A DNA stretch of 64,000 bases, taken from the NCBI RefSeq assembly GCF_002208095.1, contig NZ_CP017990.1, positions 248,001 through 312,000 of the forward strand. Direction: 5' to 3'. The position numbers and the translations under genes are program-made. Of this stretch, positions 57,638 to 64,000 are shown in pieces (positions within the stretch are counted from its first letter, which is position 1; each line of letters opens with the position of its first letter). Origin of the DNA: Enterobacter cloacae complex sp. ECNIH7 (GTDB taxonomy: Bacteria > Pseudomonadota > Gammaproteobacteria > Enterobacterales > Enterobacteriaceae). The notes beneath the pieces are model-generated. The model saw only the letters and a list, made by a program, of their open reading frames with translations. It was not told the DNA's origin and ran no database searches.

Positions 57638-58135
57638 ATGTCACACCCTGCGCTAACGCAACTGCGTGCGCTGCGCTATTTCGACCAAATACCTGCGCTT
57701 GAACCGCAGCAGCTGGACTGGTTGTTGCTGGAAGATTCCATGACGAAACGTTTTGAGCAACAGGGTAAAACGGTCACGGTGACCCTGATTCAGGAAGGGT
57801 TTGTCTCTGGTGATGAGATCGCCAGCGAGCTGCCGCTGCTGCCGCACGAACCACGCTACTGGCTGCGCGAAATTTTACTCTGTGCTGATGGTGAGCCTTG
57901 GCTTGCCGGGCGGACGGTGGTCCCCGAGTCCACCCTTTCCGGGCCAGAGCTGGCGCTGCAACGTCTGGGGAAAACGCCGCTGGGGCGTTACCTTTTCACC
58001 TCGTCTGAGCTTACCCGGGATTTTATTGAGATTGGTCGTGATGCCGAACTCTGGGGGCGTCGTTCCCGCCTTCGCCTGAGCGGTAAACCGTTAATTCTGA
58101 CGGAGCTTTTTTTACCGGCATCACCGTTGTACTAA
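57638..58135 (+). CDS. ubiC: Chorismate pyruvate-lyase
   Basis: A 165-residue enzyme that splits chorismate into 4-hydroxybenzoate and pyruvate, the first step of ubiquinone synthesis. The start [12 protein letters not shown] at 57638 gives the E. coli length; a longer in-frame start at 57590 is rejected. It lies 12 bases before ubiA. E. coli yjbI, between malM and ubiC, is absent. Confidence 0.97.
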   Translation: MSHPALTQLRALRYFDQIPALEPQQLDWLLLEDSMTKRFEQQGKTVTVTLIQEGFVSGDEIASELPLLPHEPRYWLREILLCADGEPWLAGRTVVPESTLSGPELALQRLGKTPLGRYLFTSSELTRDFIEIGRDAELWGRRSRLRLSGKPLILTELFLPASPLY

Positions 58136-58147
58136 GAGGAAGAAAAA

Positions 58148-59017
58148 ATGGAGTGGAGCCTGACGCAGAATAAGCTGTTGGCGTATCACCGCTTAATGCG
58201 TACCGATAAACCCATTGGCGCGTTACTGTTGCTGTGGCCGACCCTGTGGGCGCTGTGGCTCGCCACGCCGGGCGTGCCGCCGCTGTGGATCCTGGCCGTG
58301 TTCGTTGCCGGCGTCTGGCTGATGCGCGCGGCGGGCTGCGTGGTGAATGACTATGCCGATCGTAAATTCGACGGTCATGTTAAGCGTACTGCCGGTCGTC
58401 CGTTACCCAGCGGGCAGGTCACCGGGAAAGAAGCCCGCGTGCTGTTCATTGTTCTGGTGCTGCTCTCTTTCCTGCTGGTGTTAACCCTCAACACCATGAC
58501 CATTCTGCTTTCCGTTGCGGCGCTGGCGTTAGCCTGGGTTTATCCGTTTATGAAGCGCTATACCCACCTGCCTCAGGTGGTGCTGGGCGCAGCGTTTGGC
58601 TGGTCGATTCCGATGGCGTTTGCGGCGGTTAGTGAGTCCTTACCGCTCAGCTGCTGGCTGATGTTCCTGGCGAACATTCTCTGGGCCGTGGCGTATGACA
58701 CGCAATACGCGATGGTAGATCGCGACGATGACCTGAAGATTGGCATCAAGTCCACCGCCATCCTCTTTGGTCGTCAGGACAAGCTGATTATCGGTATCCT
58801 GCAGGTTGCGGTACTGGCGCTGATGGTTGCGATCGGTCGCCTGAACGGGCTGAACTGGGAGTTTTACTGGTCCGTGCTGGTGGCGGGACTGCTGTTTGCT
58901 TATCAGCAGAAGTTGATCGCCAGGCGTGAACGTGACGCCTGTTTTAAAGCGTTTATGAACAATAACTACGTTGGTCTGGTGCTGTTTTTAGGCCTGGCGA
59001 TGAGCTATTTCTTATAA
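58148..59017 (+). CDS. ubiA: 4-hydroxybenzoate octaprenyltransferase
   Basis: A 289-residue inner-membrane prenyltransferase that attaches the octaprenyl tail to 4-hydroxybenzoate. The two Asp-rich prenyl-diphosphate motifs are NDYADRKFD and [12 protein letters not shown]. Eight to nine membrane segments are expected. AAGAGGAAGAAAA precedes the ATG. In E. coli plsB follows on the other strand; here zntA does. Confidence 0.97.
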   Translation: MEWSLTQNKLLAYHRLMRTDKPIGALLLLWPTLWALWLATPGVPPLWILAVFVAGVWLMRAAGCVVNDYADRKFDGHVKRTAGRPLPSGQVTGKEARVLFIVLVLLSFLLVLTLNTMTILLSVAALALAWVYPFMKRYTHLPQVVLGAAFGWSIPMAFAAVSESLPLSCWLMFLANILWAVAYDTQYAMVDRDDDLKIGIKSTAILFGRQDKLIIGILQVAVLALMVAIGRLNGLNWEFYWSVLVAGLLFAYQQKLIARRERDACFKAFMNNNYVGLVLFLGLAMSYFL

Positions 59018-59021
59018 AAAA

Positions 59022-59049
59022 GTCGGGTGGCGGCTTCGCCTTACCCGAC
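59022..59049. repeat. REP palindrome after ubiA
   Basis: GTCGGGTGGCGGCTTCGCCT with ACCCGAC forms a 28-base palindrome starting 5 bases after the ubiA stop. It belongs to the REP group but is a different variant from the one that follows. Confidence 0.82.
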
Positions 59050-59072
59050 CTACGAGTTAGCAGGACATGGAG

Positions 59073-59106
59073 GCCCGGTAAGCGCTAGCGCCACCGGGCT
59101 TTTTTT
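59073..59106 (+). terminator. REP-derived ubiA terminator overlapping the zntA stop
   Basis: GCCCGGT pairs with ACCGGGC (59073-59099) and is followed by T7. The T run contains two bases of the zntA stop codon (59105-59107). A REP copy thus appears to act as an intrinsic terminator. Confidence 0.8.
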
Positions 59107-61276
59107 ATCGGCGACGCAGCAGCCGGAGCGCGTTCGCCGTCACCAGTACCGTTGCCCCGGTATCCGCCAGCACCGCCAGCCACAATCCGGTCATGCCGAG
59201 CAGCGTCGTCACGAGGAAAATTCCTTTCAGCCCGAGCGCAATGCCGATGTTCTGACGGATGTTGGCCCGCGTCGCGCGCGCCAGGCTAATCATCTGCGCC
59301 AGCCCGGTCAGGCGGTTGTGCGTCAATGCCGCGTCGGCCGTTTCCAGCGCCACGTCGGTGCCGCTGCCCATCGCTATACCGATGGTGGACGCTTTCATCG
59401 CCGGGGCATCGTTAATCCCGTCACCGACCATTGCCAGCGGCGCGCGAGCGTTCAGCTCCGTCACGGCGCTGACCTTATCCGCAGGCAACAGTCCGGCTTT
59501 AAACTCCAGCCCCAGCTCACCGGCAATCGCTGCCGCCGCGCGAGGGTTATCACCGGTGAGTATAACGCCCTTCACGCCCAGCTTGTGCAGCGCCGCCACG
59601 GCTTCTTTGGCGTCATCGCGCAGGGTATCGCGCAGCGCCAGCATCCCTTTCGCGACGCCGTCCTGCATAACGGTCACGACGGTTTGTCCGGTCTGTTCTA
59701 ACGCCTCAACCTCTGGATTAGAAGACTTGCCCGCCGCGACAATCAGCACCTTTTTACCGTCAACGATGGCCTCAATCCCTGACCCGACCAGCGCCCGCTG
59801 GGCGATTGCCGGAGGGATGTCCAGTCCGCGCGACTGCGCTTCACGCACAATCGCCTGCGCCAGCGGATGAGTGGACCCCTGTTCAACGGCGGCGGCCAGG
59901 GTCAGCAGCTCATCTTCACTGATTTCCTGCGGATATACGCCGGTTACCTGCGGCTTACCCACGGTTAACGTACCGGTTTTATCGAAGGCGATATGCTGGA
60001 CCTGGCTCAGCTGCTCCAGCGCCGCGCCGCCCTTAATCAGCGCCCCGCGACGCGCCGCCGACGCAAGACCTGAGGTAATCGCAGCCGGGGTGGAAATCAC
60101 CAGCGCGCACGGGCAGCCAATCAGCAGCAGCGTCAGCCCTTTATAAATCCAGCCCTCCCACGGCGCGCCAAGTAACAGCGGCGGGACGACGGTGACCAGC
60201 AGGGCAACCAGCATGATGGCAGGGGTATAAATTCGGCTGAAGCGATCGATAAAGCGTTCGACCGGCGCGCGGCGCTCTTCGGCCTCTTCAATCAGCTTCA
60301 GGATACGGTCGATGGCGCTGTCGCCCGGTTCGGAAAGCACGGTGAGCTGCACCAGACGGTCGACGCTGGTGGCGCCAGCAGGCACTTTTTCACCCGCGGC
60401 ACGCTCTACCGGAATGGATTCCCCGGTCAGGGCGCTTTCATCAAAGCTCGCGGTGGCGCCAAGCAGCGCGCCGTCTGCGGGCAGACGCCCCCCTGCGGCC
60501 ACCTCAATCACGTCGCCCGGGCGCAGCGTATTGATGGCGACCGTTTCACGCGTGCCGTTTATCACGCGAGTGGCGGTTTCCGGCTTCAGCGCCATCAGCG
60601 CGCTGACCCCTTTACGCGCCCGGCTCGCCGCCCAGCCCTCAAGACGTTCGCCGATTAAGAACAGCAGCAGCACCATCGCCGCTTCTGCCGTCGCGCCAAT
60701 AAACAGCGCGCCGATTGCCGCCACGCTCATCAGCGTTTCGATTGCAAACCAGCTGCCGCTTTTCATCAGGCGCAGCGCCTGACGGGCAATCGGGAACAGG
60801 CCGACCAGCGTGGTGGCGATAAACGCCAGATTGCCGAACGGATGGTTAATCTGCTCCAGACCCCAGCTCAGGGCCATCATGATGGTGAGGGTAATGAGCG
60901 GCAGGTTTTCTTTCAGGGAGGAGGCTTTTTCAACGGGCGCCGTTTCGCTGCGCAGGGTATAGCCCGCCTTGCTGACGGCGGCTTCAACCTGTTTGCTGAC
61001 GTCGTTATCGGCGCTGACCAGCAGCTTTTCGGTGGCGAACAGCACCTGAACGTGACTCACGCCCGGCACCTGCTTGACGGCGTTTTCCACCTTGCGGGCG
61101 CAGGCCGCGCAGTCCATTCCGTTGACGACCCAGCTGTAGCGGTTGCCGCTTTCAGGAAGGGGTTGAGCTTGCGTTTCGCACGCGCCTTCGCAGCAGCAGT
61201 CGTCTTTCGACGGAGCCGGGCTGAGCTTAAGTGCCGAGAATTGAGGAACTTTTTTAGGTATTTCTGGAGTCGACAT
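59105..61276 (-). CDS. zntA: Zn(II)/Cd(II)/Pb(II)-exporting P-type ATPase
   Basis: A 723-residue P1B-type ATPase. The N-terminal region has the Cys-rich CCCEGAC (27-33) and the metal-binding GMDCAAC (53-59). The membrane CPC motif (LIGCPCALVIS), the phosphorylated Asp in DKTGTLT and the nucleotide-site GDGINDAPAM are intact, as is the Asp of the last membrane helices (VLADTGATVLV). The start MSTPEIPKK at 61276 fits the family; the longer in-frame start lies in the promoter. Its promoter carries a perfect ZntR-type palindrome. Confidence 0.97.
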   Translation of the reverse strand: MSTPEIPKKVPQFSALKLSPAPSKDDCCCEGACETQAQPLPESGNRYSWVVNGMDCAACARKVENAVKQVPGVSHVQVLFATEKLLVSADNDVSKQVEAAVSKAGYTLRSETAPVEKASSLKENLPLITLTIMMALSWGLEQINHPFGNLAFIATTLVGLFPIARQALRLMKSGSWFAIETLMSVAAIGALFIGATAEAAMVLLLFLIGERLEGWAASRARKGVSALMALKPETATRVINGTRETVAINTLRPGDVIEVAAGGRLPADGALLGATASFDESALTGESIPVERAAGEKVPAGATSVDRLVQLTVLSEPGDSAIDRILKLIEEAEERRAPVERFIDRFSRIYTPAIMLVALLVTVVPPLLLGAPWEGWIYKGLTLLLIGCPCALVISTPAAITSGLASAARRGALIKGGAALEQLSQVQHIAFDKTGTLTVGKPQVTGVYPQEISEDELLTLAAAVEQGSTHPLAQAIVREAQSRGLDIPPAIAQRALVGSGIEAIVDGKKVLIVAAGKSSNPEVEALEQTGQTVVTVMQDGVAKGMLALRDTLRDDAKEAVAALHKLGVKGVILTGDNPRAAAAIAGELGLEFKAGLLPADKVSAVTELNARAPLAMVGDGINDAPAMKASTIGIAMGSGTDVALETADAALTHNRLTGLAQMISLARATRANIRQNIGIALGLKGIFLVTTLLGMTGLWLAVLADTGATVLVTANALRLLRRR

Positions 61277-61313
61277 GGCAGTCTCCGGCAATGATAATTT
61301 TCTCATTAACCGC

Positions 61314-61345
61314 AGCATACACTCTGGAGTCGACTCCAGAGTCAA
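61314..61345 (-). promoter_or_regulatory. zntA promoter with ZntR operator
   Basis: On the minus strand TTGACT (61340-61345) and TATGCT (61314-61319) are 20 bases apart, the overlong spacer typical of MerR-family control. The spacer holds a perfect 22-base palindrome, 61321-61342, with arms ACTCTGGAGTC/GACTCCAGAGT. ZntR with zinc would untwist the spacer and activate zntA. Confidence 0.95.
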
Positions 61346-61352
61346 GCGCTTT

Positions 61353-61979
61353 TTAGATATACAGCGAACGCACAATCAGGAAATGCCCGGCAAAGTAACA
61401 GGCGGAGGCTATCGCGTTATCCGCCCGGAAGCGGCGGCGATAGTGGCTGCCCAGCCACACGATATTCCCGATCAGCAGAAGCGCGGCGCCGAAGAACGCG
61501 GACATCGCCGGAGCGGTCGGACGGAAGAACCATAGCTCGCCCGCCAGCCACACCATCACGAGCGTCATGGCGATAAAGGTACAGACCGGCAAACGCATCT
61601 CTTCCAGTCGTGACCAGATCACCGCAATCAGCAGCGCGCCAATCACCAGCAGCACCAGCGGCAGCGGCCAGAAGAAGGAGAGCGTCATCTGGCTGGCAAA
61701 GTAGATGGTATAGAGCAGATGCGACAAGAAGAACGCCCCAACGGCGTAGAGCAGGCGCTGGCGCGGCAGCAGGGTTAAGGCATCACCAATCAGGGATGCA
61801 CACAGTCCGGCTAGCACCAGATAGCTGACGGCGTTGAACATCGGCGCTTGCCAGGCCAGCAGCAGCAGGAGCAACAGCGTGACCGGTTTAAACAACCAGC
61901 GCTGCCAGGTGGGACCGCGGTACGACGCATCGACATAAAGCCATGCGGAAAAACAGACAGCGATAAATGACCAAAGCAT
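61353..61979 (-). CDS. yhhN: TMEM86/YhhN-family membrane protein
   Basis: A 208-residue protein with about eight hydrophobic segments of the YhhN family. Eukaryotic relatives (TMEM86) are lysoplasmalogenases, but bacterial function is unproven. Its stop lies 8 bases from the ZntR palindrome, so the zntA promoter sits directly behind it. Confidence 0.92.
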   Translation of the reverse strand: MLWSFIAVCFSAWLYVDASYRGPTWQRWLFKPVTLLLLLLLAWQAPMFNAVSYLVLAGLCASLIGDALTLLPRQRLLYAVGAFFLSHLLYTIYFASQMTLSFFWPLPLVLLVIGALLIAVIWSRLEEMRLPVCTFIAMTLVMVWLAGELWFFRPTAPAMSAFFGAALLLIGNIVWLGSHYRRRFRADNAIASACYFAGHFLIVRSLYI

Positions 61980-62108
61980 ATTAACTCCCTGTATCTGTTA
62001 AGTCTGAATAATCAGTTTCTGATCCAGTGTAGTGACGCGGGCGGGCGTTTGGCAATGGCGGGGGAGGCAAGGTATCCTGAATTCCGCAAAATCTGATGGG
62101 ATTGTCGA

Positions 62109-62468
62109 ATGAGCAAGATGCCGCTTTTTTTCATTATCGTGGTGGCGATTATCGTCATTGCCGCCTCGTTCCGTTTCGTGCAGCAGCGCCGCGAGAAGGT
62201 GGATAACGATGCCGCGCCGCTGATGCAAAAGCGAGTGGTGGTGACCAACAAACGCGAGAAACCGCTCAACGACCGCCGCTCGCGCCAGCAGCAGGTGACG
62301 CCTGCGGGCACAGCAATGCGCTATGAAGCGAGCTTTAGGCCGGAAGCGGGCGGCCTGGAGATAACCTTCCGCCTGGAGGCGCAGCAGTACCATCAGCTGA
62401 CGGTGGGGGAGAAAGGGACGTTGAGCTACAAAGGGTCGCGGTTTGAAGGGTTTGAACCGGAGCGGTAA
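62109..62468 (+). CDS. yhhM: DUF2500 family protein YhhM
   Basis: A 119-residue protein with one N-terminal membrane anchor (MPLFFIIVVAIIVIAASFRF) and a small soluble domain of the DUF2500 family. The function is unknown. The length matches E. coli YhhM and the divergent orientation to yhhN is kept. Confidence 0.92.
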   Translation: MSKMPLFFIIVVAIIVIAASFRFVQQRREKVDNDAAPLMQKRVVVTNKREKPLNDRRSRQQQVTPAGTAMRYEASFRPEAGGLEITFRLEAQQYHQLTVGEKGTLSYKGSRFEGFEPER

Positions 62469-62472
62469 TTTT

Positions 62473-62524
62473 CCCCTCACCCCGGCCCTCTCCCTGTGGG
62501 AGAGGGTTAGGGTGAGGGCATCAG
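62473..62524. repeat. CCCTCTCCC-type palindromic repeat, copy 6
   Basis: CCCTCACCCCGGCCCTCTCCC pairs with GGGAGAGGGTTAGGGTGAGGG; it lies between convergent yhhM and yhhL. It has the same GAGGGCATCAGGC end as copy 3. Confidence 0.87.
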
Positions 62525-62532
62525 GCCGCGCC

Positions 62533-62814
62533 TTACTTCTTCACCTGCGCCTTAAACTTTTTCATCCACACCAGCAGTTCAAACACGCCGAAAATAAACA
62601 CGCGCAGCTGCTGCCAGCCCGTCATCTGCGGGCCGTCTTTCGGCAGACCGTTTTTCAGCATCACCATCTGCAGGGCGTGCATGAACGACGTGAAAATCAG
62701 CGCGACGTTAACGAAAATATTCATCGGGCGCGGGAACGGGTGCACCAGATTTAAAATCAAAAATGCCCAGACGCCCAGCATCAGCAAACGTCCCAGGTTA
62801 ATCAGTACCGGCAT
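62533..62814 (-). CDS. yhhL: DUF1145 family membrane protein YhhL
   Basis: A 93-residue protein with two or three hydrophobic segments (LGRLLMLGVWAFLILNLV, IFVNVALIFTSFMHALQMVM). The function is unknown. The start MPVLINLGR at 62814 follows GGAGGC in the end of rsmD, overlapping it by 17 bases; the longer in-frame extension is rsmD sequence. Confidence 0.9.
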   Translation of the reverse strand: MPVLINLGRLLMLGVWAFLILNLVHPFPRPMNIFVNVALIFTSFMHALQMVMLKNGLPKDGPQMTGWQQLRVFIFGVFELLVWMKKFKAQVKK

Positions 62815-63400
62815 CGGAGCCTCCTTGTGCCTGACGGTGATACAGACGATAAGCGACCTGGCCGGCGACCTTTTCGCGGTGCAGATCCCAGTGGGCGGGA
62901 ACCGGCGGCAAACCGTTTTCCACTTCGCTTTCAACGTAAATTAGCGCGTCATCCGCCAGCCAGCCGTTTTGCTCCAGCAGGGATAACGTCTCTTCCAGCA
63001 GCCCCTTACGGAACGGCGGATCGACAAACACCACGTTATGCGGCGTGCCTTTCTGCGCAAGAAAACTCAGCGTGTTGGTGTTCACGACTTTGGCGTTGCT
63101 CGCTTTCAGCGTCGCCAGATTTTGCTGCAGCGTCTGCGCAACGCCGCGCTCCATCTCCAGCAGCGTGGCGCTGGCGGCATAGCGCGACAGCGCTTCAAGC
63201 CCCAGCGCGCCGCTTCCGGCGAAGCAGTCCAGGCAGTGGGCGTCTACCATTGACGGGGCTAACCAGTTAAACAGCGTCTCGCGCACGCGGTCGGTAGTAG
63301 GGCGTAAACCGGGGCTGTCCGGCACCGGTAATTTCCGGCCTCGCCACTGACCGCCGATAATACGAATTTGACCGGCCGGGGCGCGGTTGGGTTTCTTCAT
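62798..63400 (-). CDS. rsmD: 16S rRNA (guanine(966)-N2)-methyltransferase
   Basis: A 200-residue SAM-dependent methyltransferase acting on G966 of 16S rRNA. Motif I is LDCFAGSGALGLEAL at 57-71 and the catalytic DPPF is at 127-130. Its N-terminal RIIGGQWRGRKLPVP is typical. It is divergent from ftsY, as in E. coli, with a 127-base spacer, and overlaps yhhL. Confidence 0.97.
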   Translation of the reverse strand: MKKPNRAPAGQIRIIGGQWRGRKLPVPDSPGLRPTTDRVRETLFNWLAPSMVDAHCLDCFAGSGALGLEALSRYAASATLLEMERGVAQTLQQNLATLKASNAKVVNTNTLSFLAQKGTPHNVVFVDPPFRKGLLEETLSLLEQNGWLADDALIYVESEVENGLPPVPAHWDLHREKVAGQVAYRLYHRQAQGGSDAGTD

Positions 63401-63527
63401 CTCAGGAAAGCTCTGTTAACAATTGGCCTGCGATTGCGGGCGGTGATGTCAATTAAGTAAAGTGTTAGACTATTTCATCATTTTTTTAGCTTCCATGTAT
63501 ATAGCGCCGCGAGGAGTGTAGTCGCAG

Positions 63528-64000
63528 ATGGCAAAACAAAAAAAACGTGGCTTCTTTTCCTGGCTGGGCTTCGGTGAAAAAGAGCAAGAAACAGAACAGA
63601 AAACCGAAGAGCAACAAGCCGTTGAAGAGCAGTCGCAGCCTGAAACGCCTGTAGAAACCGCCGCGGTTGTCGAAGCGGAAGAAACGGCGCACAGCAAAGA
63701 AGAGATTGAATCCTTTGCACAAGAGGTGGTTGAGGTCACTGAACAGGTTCAGGAGAGCGAGAAGCCAGAACCGATTATCGTTGAGGACATTACCGAAGCG
63801 CCACAGGCCGTTATCGAACATGAAGAGCTGCCGCTGCCGGAAGAGGTGAAAGCCGAAGAGGTTTCTGCCGAAGAGTGGCAGGCGGAAGCGGAAACCGTTG
63901 AAATTGTTGAGGCGGTGGAAGAAGAAGCCGCACTCGAGCCAGAGCTTACCGACGAAGAGCTGGAAGCCCAGGCGCTGGCGGCAGAAGCCGCGGAAGAAGC
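63528..64000 (+). CDS. ftsY: Signal recognition particle receptor FtsY, 3' end outside window
   Basis: The frame is open from ATG 63528 to the window end (157 codons). Only the N-terminal acidic A domain is present: MAKQKKRGFFSWLGFGEKEQ, the first lipid-binding amphipathic helix, then a long Glu/Ala-rich stretch that is typically variable in enterobacteria. The NG GTPase domain lies beyond the window. GAGGAG lies 14-19 bases before the ATG. In E. coli ftsE and ftsX follow. Confidence 0.96.
   Translation, partial: MAKQKKRGFFSWLGFGEKEQETEQKTEEQQAVEEQSQPETPVETAAVVEAEETAHSKEEIESFAQEVVEVTEQVQESEKPEPIIVEDITEAPQAVIEHEELPLPEEVKAEEVSAEEWQAEAETVEIVEAVEEEAALEPELTDEELEAQALAAEAAEE

Noticed and set aside
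61264..61274. A second ZntR-like half site, CTGGAGTCGAC, at the zntA start codon
   Set aside because: It is the coding sequence for MSTPE, lacks the second arm and is outside the promoter spacer.

Overview
The window is a 64 kb stretch of enterobacterial chromosome, most like Enterobacter or a close relative. The 16S rRNA and every housekeeping protein are of the E. coli/Salmonella/Enterobacter type. An ERIC element, several REP/BIME palindromes and a second family of short CCCTCTCCC palindromes are scattered between genes. From rpoC to ubiA the backbone follows the order known from E. coli: rpoC, thiHGSFEC, rsd, nudC, hemE, nfi, yjaG, hupA, yjaH, purDH, an rrn operon with tRNA-Glu, metA, aceBAK, iclR, metH, yjbB, rluF, yjbD, lysC, pgi, yjbEFGH, psiE, malGFE/malK-lamB-malM, ubiCA. 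After ubiA the order changes abruptly to zntA, yhhN, yhhM, yhhL, rsmD, ftsY, a block that lies elsewhere in E. coli.

Region by region: 1-3.4 kb is the 3' four fifths of rpoC. 3.4-5.7 kb is an accessory insertion: an orphan PTS IIB-IIA pair with a CRP-site/operator promoter, and a membrane diguanylate cyclase. 6-11.6 kb is the thiamine operon with its TPP riboswitch. 11.6-19.6 kb holds rsd, nudC, hemE, nfi, yjaG, hupA, yjaH and the PurR-controlled purHD pair; zraPSR is missing. 19.8-25.1 kb is the rRNA operon. 25-36 kb is metabolic: metA with MetJ boxes, the glyoxylate operon aceBAK with its repressor iclR, and cobalamin-dependent metH. 36-44.4 kb holds yjbB, a chromosomal ccdAB toxin-antitoxin pair where E. 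coli has pepE, rluF, yjbD, a PanS-like transporter, lysC and pgi. 44.7-49.5 kb holds the yjbEFGH exopolysaccharide operon, an acyltransferase gene and psiE. 49.7-57.5 kb is the maltose regulon. 57.6-59 kb is ubiCA, and 59.1-64 kb is the relocated zntA-ftsY block, with ftsY cut by the window end.

Most of the window is ordinary core genome. The points that stand out are these: a lysC leader with no room for and no trace of the lysine riboswitch; the ubiA|zntA junction inside an 87-bp REP-bearing spacer; the orphan PTS pair beside a diguanylate cyclase; chromosomal ccdAB; an acyltransferase next to the exopolysaccharide operon; a hairpin-plus-T-run abutting the TPP aptamer; and dispersed palindromes that occupy operon-internal sites (aceA-aceK, malE-malF) and form the 3' end of aceK. 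I found no CRISPR array, prophage, transposase or clearly new multi-gene system. Comparisons with other genomes are from memory of the families, not from searches.
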